Shown here one piece after another: positions 37,091 through 46,016 of a DNA stretch of 64,000 nt (position 1 is the stretch's first letter; each line of letters opens with the position of its first letter). The stretch spans positions 205,542-269,541 of the forward strand of contig PLWQ01000012.1 of assembly GCA_003165595.1 (NCBI GenBank), given 5' to 3'. This DNA comes from Fibrobacterota bacterium (lineage in GTDB: Bacteria; Fibrobacterota; Chitinivibrionia; Chitinivibrionales; FEN-1185). The translations under genes were made by a program, and so were the position numbers. The notes below the pieces were generated by a model. It was not told the origin of the DNA. It ran no database searches and was given only the letters and a program-made list of their open reading frames with translations.

Positions 37091-39427
37091 ATGAAGACAC
37101 TCAATCAGGTTTACCTGTTTTCAACAGCACTCCTTTTTTTCACGGCTGAGGCGATGGCATTAAGCTTTGTCGACACCAGCGGTGTAGCATTAAAGATGCC
37201 TCCCGAATACGAAAATTACGCCCAGAAAGGTTCCTATTTGAACCCTACCTGGGTGGGTGAAGTTCCCGAATGGAACTACTATGACATTTTCGGCAACCAT
37301 CTAACGGAAGGATTTTATCTTTTTGATATGTCGATGAACGGGAATGCAAAGAGTGAACAATCCGACATCGCTCTCTCTCCCATTCTAAAAAAGTGGTTGA
37401 ATGGTATGGTGCAGGTCGGCGACATGGCCGATAACCGGGGGGTCATGGCCCTGGTTGGCGACAGGGTGGCAACCCATTTTACGCCATTTACGTTCAATCA
37501 GAGCCTGTTTTGCGGCGCGCGTGTTGACGTATTTTTTGATTGGCTCTACGGGATGAATTCGATAACATTCATCAACTCACGAATCTCAAATACGGGAATT
37601 TACGGTATGTACATGGAGGCTTACAATATAGCGCCCAGTGCAGACTGGCTCCATGGAGTTCATGTGAACAAAAAAATCAAAGACATTTTTGATATCGGGG
37701 CCACGGTAATAGATATGCGCAATCAAGTAGATGGCAAGCCCGGCTCGTTAGTTGGCTCGTTTGACTCTCTCTTTCCAAATTCCCCGAGCGCGCTCCAAAT
37801 CTACGGGCTTAACGCCGATTGTAACCTTCCAGGGCTAAAGGCGTATGGCGAATGGGCCCAAAGCCAGCAGGTTATTGACGGCAATTTCTGGCCAAAGCCG
37901 GGCAACGTGGGTGCCCTGAATGCTCTTTGGAACGTTTTCGACCAGTTAAAAGTCGGCGGTGAAGGGTATATTGTCCAGTCCAATTATAAGACAACGTATT
38001 ACGACCCGGCTTGTTCCACAGGAGATCTGTCAAGCCAAAAGTACCTGTATCAACTTGTTGAAGACAATGACGATAAGGACCAATTTCCGGAAAACGGCCA
38101 GGAAGGCAAGGTAAATTTCCTTCCATTGGGCGGAGGAGATTGGGACGGGGTGATGCCTCTTAAGTATGATAAGAACAAGAACGGCATCTATGATTGGGAG
38201 GAAGATTTTTTGAACTACGATTGTGATCCTCCCAAGTCGGATGTTTATGTCGACCGGAACAACAATGGAATTCCGGATGAAATAGAAGACGATGCATATC
38301 CGGATTATCCTTATGTGCCCAGTTACTATCGTTCCGGCGAGCGATATTTACGGCGGAATGACAGGACCGGCAAGTTGATTGACACTGTTGTGCAAGATTC
38401 TGCCGATATCAGTTTCAATATGGAACGGCAGGTGAGCAAGGGGCTCGACGGTTTACATTTATATGGCCAATATGATATCCTTCCAAAACTCAATTTGACC
38501 TTGGGCGGAATGTACGAAGGGAGTGAACTGAATTCATTTCAAATGAAATATCAGAATGGGCAACCGATCGGTTATATCTATGCCTCCGAAAGGGACCTCG
38601 ATCTGTACTCCCTTATTAAGTACCAACACGATTTCGCAGACGATAAGAAGCTCACCTTTAAGAATTATCTCCGCTACGTACAGGATAACATTCCCAACAA
38701 TACGCTGGTCTCCCACGTGGGCAATAATCTTTCCTTCCATCAGGTTGATGTGTTGTACTACACCGTGGTGGATCCATTGGATTACCGCGATGCGCTCGAC
38801 GAAATGCTCGTAGCACAGTACGACATGTACAAGAGCCGCGGTTTCAATTTCACCACGAGAGCTAAATATGAATTTACCAAACATTTCCCTCACCTCGACT
38901 TCAATTATACCGACGAAAATATTTCCTCCCTCATCCTCACAAACAAATGCGAATATATCTGGGCTCTCCCCTTTGCAAAAGACATGTTCTTAACCCCCAA
39001 GTATAAAAACCTCTATGAATGGGACGATTACGGTCCCAAATCAGACTCGGTTATGGACGATAAATATCGGCATAATACCATGTCGAATAACGCCTACCTG
39101 GTGTACGATTGGAAGTTCACCCCGAAAACTTCGATATCCACCGGCGTTCAGTTCGAGCTATTTAATGACTTCTTTAATCCGCTGGAGAACTATTATCATG
39201 GAAACTGGACCATTCAATTAATGATTAAGGATAGGTATGCCGGAATGAACGTGATATTGACGACGGGAGTTTCCTTATATAATTACGTTTTTTACAGTTC
39301 CCCCGCGGGGATGGTTCATGATCCCTTCAATAATCCGATGGAACCTGATCCATACAGCAATCCGTTCGGGGTTACAGACAATATTCAATCATATTATTTG
39401 TTTCTCAAGATCCATTGTGGATTCTAG
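37091..39427 (+). CDS. Large outer-membrane beta-barrel protein
   Basis: A 778-residue protein with a signal peptide (YLFSTALLFFTAEAMA), many alternating aromatic-rich strands and a C-terminal Phe (LFLKIHCGF), all typical of outer-membrane barrels. In the middle are two Asp/Asn-rich calcium-loop-like segments, DKNKNGIYDWEED and DRNNNGIPDEIEDD (around residues 360-400), that resemble thrombospondin type 3 or EF-hand-like loops. It may be a porin or a surface receptor; no TonB plug or TonB box is seen. ATG 37091 has AAGGAG. Confidence 0.7.
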   Translation: MKTLNQVYLFSTALLFFTAEAMALSFVDTSGVALKMPPEYENYAQKGSYLNPTWVGEVPEWNYYDIFGNHLTEGFYLFDMSMNGNAKSEQSDIALSPILKKWLNGMVQVGDMADNRGVMALVGDRVATHFTPFTFNQSLFCGARVDVFFDWLYGMNSITFINSRISNTGIYGMYMEAYNIAPSADWLHGVHVNKKIKDIFDIGATVIDMRNQVDGKPGSLVGSFDSLFPNSPSALQIYGLNADCNLPGLKAYGEWAQSQQVIDGNFWPKPGNVGALNALWNVFDQLKVGGEGYIVQSNYKTTYYDPACSTGDLSSQKYLYQLVEDNDDKDQFPENGQEGKVNFLPLGGGDWDGVMPLKYDKNKNGIYDWEEDFLNYDCDPPKSDVYVDRNNNGIPDEIEDDAYPDYPYVPSYYRSGERYLRRNDRTGKLIDTVVQDSADISFNMERQVSKGLDGLHLYGQYDILPKLNLTLGGMYEGSELNSFQMKYQNGQPIGYIYASERDLDLYSLIKYQHDFADDKKLTFKNYLRYVQDNIPNNTLVSHVGNNLSFHQVDVLYYTVVDPLDYRDALDEMLVAQYDMYKSRGFNFTTRAKYEFTKHFPHLDFNYTDENISSLILTNKCEYIWALPFAKDMFLTPKYKNLYEWDDYGPKSDSVMDDKYRHNTMSNNAYLVYDWKFTPKTSISTGVQFELFNDFFNPLENYYHGNWTIQLMIKDRYAGMNVILTTGVSLYNYVFYSSPAGMVHDPFNNPMEPDPYSNPFGVTDNIQSYYLFLKIHCGF

Positions 39428-39462
39428 GAGCCAAAACCGAATCAACAGCAGAAGGGAAAGAA

Positions 39463-40389
39463 ATGAGGGTGACGATCAAACGCTTTTTACTCTTAATACT
39501 TCCTTTTATTCTCATAAATGGAAATTATGCGTACGGCCAGTTTAAGGCAAAGAATGTTTTTATTGTCGTCGGAGACCAATTCCGGCATGATGAATCCTTC
39601 GGTAGCCCGACCCATGCCTTAATCCCTCATCTTTGGAACGACATGGTTCCCAATGCCAGTCGCTGTGTTACCTTTTATGGGAATCCTTCCTACATGGCCC
39701 TGGTTCATCTAGCCATAATCACCGGTTCCTGGAAAGATCTCCGGCGTTCAAACCAGGATGACATTCCGGAACAACCTACCATGTTTGAGTACTTCCGTAA
39801 AGGCCTCGGGAAGGATAAAAAATCATGCTATTTCATCACCAGTAAGCCGGAACTTAATTTCCTGACGTACAGCAATAGTGAAGATTATGGCGAAAATTTT
39901 GGCGCCACCGCTGAGTTTACAAAAGAAAAAAACAATGATGAAGAGCTCTATACCAAACTCACCGCTTACATGAAAACGAGCCATCCCCAGCTTGTCTTTG
40001 TCATTCTGGGGGGCGCAAAGAGCTTTAATAAGAAGCAGGTACCGGAAGATATGGTCCGCTATCGGAAACAGCTCAAGGAGATGGATGATCACCTATACAG
40101 AATCTGGATGGCTGTCCAGGCGGATCCCGTATACAAGGATAAAACGGATTTCTTCTTTCTCAATGACCATGGCGATATTCTCTTACAGCAGGATTGTGAT
40201 GACGAATGTAAGAGGTACCTGGTTATAGTGGCCTTAGGTCCTGATATCAAGAAGAATTATTCGACGGAAAACAAATGGAGACAGATTAATATCTGCCCGA
40301 CGGTGGGCAAGATTCTCGGTTTCCCCACCCCGCGGGTGGATAAGGATGCAACAATGATAGATGATTTCTTTCTGAACGGCGGTAAATAA
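39463..40389 (+). CDS. Secreted alkaline-phosphatase-fold protein (sulfatase-like)
   Basis: A 308-residue protein with a signal peptide (LLLILPFILINGNYAYG). The metal-site landmarks of the alkaline phosphatase superfamily are visible: FIVVGDQFRHDESFG near the N-terminus, and FFFLNDHGDILL with the D-x-H-G motif. The nucleophile region reads GNPSYMALVHLAIITG, which keeps the ITG end of the family motif but not the Cys/Ser-x-Pro-x-Arg sulfatase signature. It is therefore not a normal sulfatase and may be a binding or altered enzyme. A paralogue closes the operon (48226-49218). Confidence 0.7.
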   Translation: MRVTIKRFLLLILPFILINGNYAYGQFKAKNVFIVVGDQFRHDESFGSPTHALIPHLWNDMVPNASRCVTFYGNPSYMALVHLAIITGSWKDLRRSNQDDIPEQPTMFEYFRKGLGKDKKSCYFITSKPELNFLTYSNSEDYGENFGATAEFTKEKNNDEELYTKLTAYMKTSHPQLVFVILGGAKSFNKKQVPEDMVRYRKQLKEMDDHLYRIWMAVQADPVYKDKTDFFFLNDHGDILLQQDCDDECKRYLVIVALGPDIKKNYSTENKWRQINICPTVGKILGFPTPRVDKDATMIDDFFLNGGK

Positions 40390-40390
40390 T

Positions 40391-41377
40391 ATGCTGAAAA
40401 TAACAAGGTTGAAATTGGGTGTCCAAATAGTCTTTTTCCTCCTCATTGTATACCTTGGCTATGCAGGGGTACGACTGATCGAGTGGAAGAATATTTCCCT
40501 CGTGCTTCCTACGTTAAGCTGTTACTATACGAATCACCGGATAGCCCAATGTTTTATACGTTCCTTGCAGGAGGGACTTTCCGCCGGTTGGAAGGTTGGG
40601 TATAGTACCCTGCTCGTACCCGTAATACTGCTTGTGATTTTCGGTTTGATTTTTGGGCGCGCATGGTGCTCATGGGTCTGCCCGCTGGGATTCGTACAGG
40701 ATTTATCCATCCGTATTCGAAAACTTCTAAAGATAGGCTATTACAACTTATCGGATAATTTGAAACAGGTATCGGTATTGGTTAGATGGATCTTTGTGAT
40801 TGCCATTCTATTCATCGCCATGGGCATTGGTATTCCCCATTTCTTCTTAAAGGAGTACCAATACGATCTCATTACCCCTTTTTGTCAAATCTGCCCGAGC
40901 AAACAAATCTTCCCCTTTGTTGAAGGAAGATTCAAGGAAATGTTCACGGTGGATACTATCAGTACCTTGTCCGCCGTAATGTCCTACCTGGCAATTGGCG
41001 TTTTTGTTTTTTATCTGCTCACCACTTCTTTTATCCGGAGGATGTGGTGCAGGCTGTGCCCGATGGGTGCCATTCTCGGATTATTTAACAGGTTTTCATT
41101 TCTTTCATTGCGTAAGGAAGGAAAACGCTGTACCAAATGCGGCGTTTGCCAGAGGAGCTGCCCCGTGCAGGTCACGGAGGTGTACGAAGAAAAAAAGAAA
41201 GAGAAGATAGCTTCATCTGATTGCACTTTATGTTTCCGCTGTGTGGAAATGTGCCCGGAGAAAGACGCATTAAAAGTCGGCCTCTTCAAATTTCCGATCG
41301 CGCGGTCAAAATACAAAAGGTTTTTACAATCGAGTGCGGTGAAAGTAACTAAATTGCAAAAGGAGAATTCCCGGTGA
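40391..41377 (+). CDS. NapH-type membrane iron-sulfur protein
   Basis: A 328-residue membrane protein with about five helices. It has two CxxxCP-type motifs in the membrane part (WCSWVCPLG at residues 92-100 and WCRLCPMG at 219-226), an extra FCQIC pair, and two C-terminal 4Fe-4S motifs (CTKCGVCQRSCP and CTLCFRCVEMCP). This is the NapH/RdxA/CcoG arrangement, which takes electrons from quinol or ferredoxin across the membrane to periplasmic or cytoplasmic partners. Starts one base after the previous stop and overlaps the next gene by four bases. Confidence 0.82.
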   Translation: MLKITRLKLGVQIVFFLLIVYLGYAGVRLIEWKNISLVLPTLSCYYTNHRIAQCFIRSLQEGLSAGWKVGYSTLLVPVILLVIFGLIFGRAWCSWVCPLGFVQDLSIRIRKLLKIGYYNLSDNLKQVSVLVRWIFVIAILFIAMGIGIPHFFLKEYQYDLITPFCQICPSKQIFPFVEGRFKEMFTVDTISTLSAVMSYLAIGVFVFYLLTTSFIRRMWCRLCPMGAILGLFNRFSFLSLRKEGKRCTKCGVCQRSCPVQVTEVYEEKKKEKIASSDCTLCFRCVEMCPEKDALKVGLFKFPIARSKYKRFLQSSAVKVTKLQKENSR

Positions 41378-42711
41378 AAACCAACAATGATCCAAAATAT
41401 CTTCCAACGCTTGACCCTGCGGAAAAGGATGAACTGCAAAAGGCATTCAAGGCCGGCGTTCAAAAGACCGTCGCCGAAAACATCGAGAAGATGAAACAGG
41501 TTCCCAATCGTCCCAAAGCCATGGAATATTTCGACCAGGTGGCCGATTTTTTCGGTCAAAGGGAAAAAGAGATCCGTGAATTTAAAGCGCAGGGGGGAAA
41601 GGTAATCGGCTTTGCCTGCATGTTAGCGCCCGTTGAACTTATACTGGCCGCAGGCGCCATTCCTGTTCGTATTGATTCAGGGTTCTATACGCCGAGCAAG
41701 ATCGGGGATAGAATTGTTCCGGTGGAGGTCTGCCCAGTCGTCAGGTCCATGATCGGCCTGGCAATGGCCAATCTCTATCCTTATCTTGAAATGTGCGATG
41801 TTATCATCTCTCCCAATACGTGCGATGGGAAAACAAAGGTGTGCGAGATTTTGACCGATGCGTTTCCCGTGTGGGAGATGAATGTACCCAGAATAAAGGA
41901 CACCCCGCAGGCAAAGAGTTATTGGCTTGAACAGGTAAAAGAGATAAAGGGAAAGATTGAAAAGCTCACGGGCAGGTCAATAACCGGCAAAGCAATGCGT
42001 ACTGCAATAGAAACGACCCTTAAGGCCACAGCAGCATCCCGTCGGTTGCTGGATTTACGGAAAGGCTCTCCTCTCATTTCCGGAAGGGATGCCATGCTGG
42101 TGGATCAGATGAGCTACTTTGACGATCTCAAGAGATGGACGGATAAAACCAACCTGCTCTGTGATGAGCTTGAAAGGAAAGCGGTTGATAAGTCATATGT
42201 TGCTGCAGAAGATACACCGAGGATTTTACTGACCGGTTCTCCAATGATATGGCCGGATTGCTGGAAAATCCCCAATCTGATTGAAGAATCAAAACCGCAG
42301 GGCTTGATTGTTGCGGATGAATTCTGCTCCGGCGACCGGATATACTACGACCCTGTAGGGGTTGATGAAGGGTCGGCCGGTGATATGCTGAAGGCCATAG
42401 CAGAACGATATATTATGCCGTGCACCTGCCCTTGCTTCACCTCGGAAGACGGGAACCAGGACAGGATCGACAAGTTGCTAACACTTGTAAAGGACTACAA
42501 GATCAGCGGCGTGATCTATCATGTGATACGTGGTTGTCATCTGTATGCCATGGAATATATGCGCCTGAAGCGTCTGTTCGAAAAAGAGAAAATTCCGATA
42601 TACTACCTTGATACGGAATACAGTCGCGAGGACAGCGGACAAATGAAAACAAGAATCGAAGCCTTTCTTGAGATGTTGGCGACAAAGACCCAAACCGATG
42701 ATCTGTATTAA
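41374..42711 (+). CDS. Double-cubane-cluster reductase-like protein (2-hydroxyacyl-CoA dehydratase superfamily)
   Basis: A 445-residue protein of the HgdB/BcrBC superfamily (2-hydroxyacyl-CoA dehydratase, benzoyl-CoA reductase, and the DCCP family). Twelve cysteines are present. The best cluster-ligand candidates are Cys82 (IGFACMLAPVELILAAG), Cys120 (VEVCPVVRS), Cys150 (SPNTCDGKTK), Cys318 (ADEFCSGDR), Cys352/354 (MPCTCPCF) and Cys388 (IRGCHLY). Six ligands in one chain fit the single-gene DCCP branch, which binds an 8Fe-9S double cubane and reduces small molecules with ATP; no second dehydratase subunit gene is present. The true substrate is unknown. GTG start at 41374 with AAAGGAG; overlaps the previous stop. 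Confidence 0.8.
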   Translation: MKTNNDPKYLPTLDPAEKDELQKAFKAGVQKTVAENIEKMKQVPNRPKAMEYFDQVADFFGQREKEIREFKAQGGKVIGFACMLAPVELILAAGAIPVRIDSGFYTPSKIGDRIVPVEVCPVVRSMIGLAMANLYPYLEMCDVIISPNTCDGKTKVCEILTDAFPVWEMNVPRIKDTPQAKSYWLEQVKEIKGKIEKLTGRSITGKAMRTAIETTLKATAASRRLLDLRKGSPLISGRDAMLVDQMSYFDDLKRWTDKTNLLCDELERKAVDKSYVAAEDTPRILLTGSPMIWPDCWKIPNLIEESKPQGLIVADEFCSGDRIYYDPVGVDEGSAGDMLKAIAERYIMPCTCPCFTSEDGNQDRIDKLLTLVKDYKISGVIYHVIRGCHLYAMEYMRLKRLFEKEKIPIYYLDTEYSREDSGQMKTRIEAFLEMLATKTQTDDLY

Positions 42712-42732
42712 ACTGAAGGAGTATCGATTACA

Positions 42733-44451
42733 ATGATCAGCACAGGAATAGACGTAGGCGCAAGAAACGTAAAGGTAGTCATTGTCAACGATGGGAAGGT
42801 TGTCGCCAAGAGCATGGTACCCACCGGATTCGATCCGTCGGTCTCCGCCAGCGATGCATTACGTAAGGCCATAGAACAAAGCGGCCTGGCGGAATCCGAT
42901 ATCAAACAAATAATCGCTACCGGCGTCAATGCCGAAATGACCTCACACGCCACGGGAAAGGTGAGCATGGTGCGTGCCATGGCGAAGGCCGGCACCTATT
43001 TATTTCCAAATGCGAAAACAGTGATCGATGTGGGCGCAGAGGATGCGAGAGCGGTCAAGTGCGACGAGAAAGGAAATATAGCGGATTTCGTGGCCAATGA
43101 CCGCTGTGCGGCGGGCGCGGGCGCGTTCATCGAGGCCATGACAAGGGCGCTGGAGCTGAATCTGGAAGAGATGGGCTCCCTGTCGCTCAAGGCCGAAAAA
43201 GCGATCCCGATGAATGCCCAGTGTGTTATCTTCGGCGAATCGGAAGTTGTCACCTTAATTCATCAAAAAACTCCAAAAGCGGATATTGCGAGGGCAGTCT
43301 ACGACGCCATGTCCGATAGAATCTCTTCCATGGTCAGAAGATTGGGTATAAATCCTGATGTTGTACTCATAGGAGGAGTAGCCAAAGACGTTGGCCTGGT
43401 GAGTTCTCTTAAAAGCAAATTGGGGGTAGACCTGCTTATTCCGGAAGAACCCGAGTTCGCTTCCGCATTGGGAGCAGCGCTTTCTTCGGCCCTGGAGCAT
43501 ATTGAAGACCGTGTTATTTCGTTGCCCAAGGTAGAGATGGGCGATGGCGATAACGGAAAAGGCGCAAAGAAAGAATATTGGAGATGGCCGGAATACAGAA
43601 AAACCGTAGAAGGAATGGATCCAAAAAAGGCCAAGATAATCTCCGCCGGTATTGATGTCGGTTCCGTGGGTTCGAAGGCTGCGGTCATGCTCGATGGAGA
43701 GATATATACTTGGGCCATTATGCGGACGGGCTCAAATAGCCCGGAAAGTGCAACGAAGATTTTGAATTGGGCATTGGAGGGCACGGGTCTTACGGAAAAA
43801 GATGTTCACTATATCGTGGGAACCGGGTATGGAAGAGTCAACGTGCCTATGGCAAAAAAGGCGATTACGGAAATCGCCTGTCACGGAAGGGGTGCGTCAT
43901 ATATCTGGGGACCTACGGTTAAAACCGTGTTGGATGTGGGCGGTCAGGATATCAAAGCCATCCGCATCGATGAAAAGGGCAAAATAACCTCGTTTCTTAT
44001 GAATGATAAATGCGCAGCAGGGACGGGAAGAGGGATGGAAGTCATTGCAGACCTTTTATCGGTACCTATCCAGGAGGTTGGTGCGCACTCATTGCAAGTC
44101 GAGAAAGATCCGCCTCCGGTGAGTTCGACCTGCGTCGTCTTTGCCAAATCCGAGTCGGTATCGCTCTTGCGAAAGGGATGGACCAAGGAAATGGTACTGG
44201 CATCGTACTGTAATGCAATGTCTCTCAGAATGCATGAATTGCTGAATAAGGTAGGTATTGAGCCGAATTTTGTCATTACAGGCGGTCAATCCAAAAATAT
44301 CGGGATCGTAAAGAGGATAGAGAGGCTCATTGGTTTCAATTGCCTCCCGCTGCCGCAGAATAGAAATTGTGAATTGGATCCTCAAACGGCAGGTGCCATT
44401 GGGGCAGCGCTTTTTTCCAAGGCACTGTACGAGAAAGAACAGAGAGCATAA
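42733..44451 (+). CDS. Tandem-domain ATP-dependent activase (ASKHA family)
   Basis: A 572-residue protein made of two homologous ASKHA domains (residues 1-255 and 302-565) joined by a charged linker. Each domain has the phosphate loop (STGIDVGARNVK, SAGIDVGSVGSK), the second adenosine motif (VIDVGAEDARAVK, VLDVGGQDIKAI) and the two cysteines that bind the shared 4Fe-4S cluster: Cys125/Cys164 and Cys427/Cys467. It should hydrolyse ATP to push one electron at low potential onto the neighbouring reductase. Usual activases are single-domain homodimers of about 260 residues; here both halves are in one chain. Confidence 0.88.
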   Translation: MISTGIDVGARNVKVVIVNDGKVVAKSMVPTGFDPSVSASDALRKAIEQSGLAESDIKQIIATGVNAEMTSHATGKVSMVRAMAKAGTYLFPNAKTVIDVGAEDARAVKCDEKGNIADFVANDRCAAGAGAFIEAMTRALELNLEEMGSLSLKAEKAIPMNAQCVIFGESEVVTLIHQKTPKADIARAVYDAMSDRISSMVRRLGINPDVVLIGGVAKDVGLVSSLKSKLGVDLLIPEEPEFASALGAALSSALEHIEDRVISLPKVEMGDGDNGKGAKKEYWRWPEYRKTVEGMDPKKAKIISAGIDVGSVGSKAAVMLDGEIYTWAIMRTGSNSPESATKILNWALEGTGLTEKDVHYIVGTGYGRVNVPMAKKAITEIACHGRGASYIWGPTVKTVLDVGGQDIKAIRIDEKGKITSFLMNDKCAAGTGRGMEVIADLLSVPIQEVGAHSLQVEKDPPPVSSTCVVFAKSESVSLLRKGWTKEMVLASYCNAMSLRMHELLNKVGIEPNFVITGGQSKNIGIVKRIERLIGFNCLPLPQNRNCELDPQTAGAIGAALFSKALYEKEQRA

Positions 44452-44471
44452 AGAACGGAAGCGAAGTTTAC

Positions 44472-44756
44472 ATGATTATTCACTATGGATATCAAGACGG
44501 TTCGGGTAAGTATTACGTAAGCATTGATGCCGAAAAGTGCAATGCGTGCAAAGTCTGCATTGAGAAATGTCCTCAAAATGCGCTTAAGATCGATACGGTG
44601 ATGATTGACATAGAGGATAAGCAGGTGGCTGTGGTCCATGAGTCGCACCGGAAAAAGATCCAGTATACCTGCGCCTCCTGTCACCAGAAGAAAGAAATCC
44701 ATTGTGCGCAATCATGTAAGAAGGGAGCAATTGCCGCCACGTGGGAAAAGAAATAA
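44472..44756 (+). CDS. Small ferredoxin with two cysteine clusters
   Basis: A 94-residue protein. A classic 4Fe-4S motif is CNACKVCIEKCP (Cys23, 26, 29, 33). A second cysteine set at 67, 70, 78 and 82 (CASCHQKKEIHCAQSC) may bind another cluster with non-standard spacing. It lies between the activase and the next iron-sulfur protein, whose gene it overlaps by 16 bases, and is the likely electron carrier between them. Confidence 0.8.
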   Translation: MIIHYGYQDGSGKYYVSIDAEKCNACKVCIEKCPQNALKIDTVMIDIEDKQVAVVHESHRKKIQYTCASCHQKKEIHCAQSCKKGAIAATWEKK

Positions 44757-45844
44757 CCATATCCATTGATAATCATGAAGTTCGTTCGCAAGAAGGGGCT
44801 TCAATTATCGAGGCGGCAGATAAAGTGGGGATCTACATTCCTCGCCTTTGTTACCATCCGGATGTTCCGCCCGGGCCGGGGACCAAGGCAAACGGCCGAA
44901 TCTACAGGGGCGGCGAACTCATCGAGGCGGGCGGCGCCGATGATGCAGAATACCATGGATGCAATCTCTGCGTCGTGGAAATTGCGGGAAGAGGTGATTG
45001 TCAGGCATGCGCCACCCTGGCACAGGAAGGGATGGTTATTGCTTCGAATACACCGCGCATCCGGGAAAAAAGAAAAGAAAGCCTGGCACGGATCATTGCA
45101 CTGCATCCCCATGCCTGCCTGTCCTGCTCCGAACGGTCCGGTTGCGACCGGGGATCGTGCACCCAGGGCGTGATAAAAAACGCACGGTGCTGCCCGAAAT
45201 TTGACAACTGCGAATTCCAGAGGGTGAGTGAATATATAGAGGTCAAAAACGACGTTGCGCAATACATTTCCAGGGACTTTCCCGTTAGCGAAACGCCGTT
45301 TTTCCTTCTCGATCCTAATCTTTGCATCGGGTGCGCCCGGTGCGTACGGGCCTGCGAGAACGTTTCGGGGAAACAGGTAATGGGGTTTGCGTTGCGTAAC
45401 GGTGAATTTATTATCGGAACCGCCGAAGCGTCCCATAAGAAATCGGGGTGCGTGTTCTGCGGCGCCTGTGTTGCAGTGTGTCCTACAGGCGCTCTAATGG
45501 AAAAAGGGCTGCCCTGGAGGAAGAAAGCGGAACTGAAGCTCGCTCCTGTCATATTGCCGCCGGAGGATGACCTTGAACTATCCGAAGAAAATGTAAAGAG
45601 AGTTCCTGAAGTAAGTGGAGTCTACCAACTGTTAAACGAAAAGCAGGAAGTAATTTATATTCGAGGTGCCGACAATATACGCAAAGACTTGGAGGAGAAG
45701 TGGCAATCGGTGGAAAATGCCCGTTTCTTCCAGTACGAAGATCATGCTATGTATACCATGAGAGAGAACGAGATGGTGGAAAAATTTCTTAAGAAATTCG
45801 GTAAATTGCCTGAGGTTAATAATGAGATTTCGGACCTGTATTAA
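44741..45844 (+). CDS. NuoG/hydrogenase-like iron-sulfur protein fused to a GIY-YIG-like domain
   Basis: A 367-residue protein. Residues 1-95: 2Fe-2S ferredoxin domain (Cys37, 74, 77, 87/90) with an inserted Gly-rich loop. Residues 110-160: His-Cys-type cluster region (HPHACLSC then Cys135) with four more cysteines to 157. Residues 190-250: two 4Fe-4S motifs (CIGCARCVRAC and CVFCGACVAVCP). Residues 290-367: GVYQLLN...VIYIRG, resembling the GIY and YIG halves of a GIY-YIG fold, ending GKLPEVNNEI. No NADH- or H2-binding domain is present. The start is a GTG at 44741. It is probably the electron input module for the reductase; the last domain is unexplained. Confidence 0.78.
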   Translation: MGKEITISIDNHEVRSQEGASIIEAADKVGIYIPRLCYHPDVPPGPGTKANGRIYRGGELIEAGGADDAEYHGCNLCVVEIAGRGDCQACATLAQEGMVIASNTPRIREKRKESLARIIALHPHACLSCSERSGCDRGSCTQGVIKNARCCPKFDNCEFQRVSEYIEVKNDVAQYISRDFPVSETPFFLLDPNLCIGCARCVRACENVSGKQVMGFALRNGEFIIGTAEASHKKSGCVFCGACVAVCPTGALMEKGLPWRKKAELKLAPVILPPEDDLELSEENVKRVPEVSGVYQLLNEKQEVIYIRGADNIRKDLEEKWQSVENARFFQYEDHAMYTMRENEMVEKFLKKFGKLPEVNNEISDLY

Positions 45845-45845
45845 A

Positions 45846-45998
45846 GGACCCCGCAGCAAGCTGCGGGGACCGCGACTACAACCGGATGTACGCCCCGGTG
45901 AGCAGCCCGCAATCCTTCCATCCCTATGGAAGAAGAAATATTTGTATTCGCTCGCTAACCCCGAAGCAAGCTTCGGGGAATTCGCTCGCTGTGGGATT
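45846..45998 (+). repeat. Dispersed structured repeat, copy 2
   Basis: A 153-base element starting two bases after the preceding stop. It has three hairpins: ccccgcagcaagctgcgggg, cttccat/atggaag and ccccgaagcaagcttcgggg. It is about 43 bases longer than copy 1 because of extra sequence after the first hairpin (45866-45910). It lies inside the operon, directly before the beta-propeller gene. Confidence 0.85.
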
Positions 45999-46016
45999 GA
46001 AACCTGTTTTTTGATT

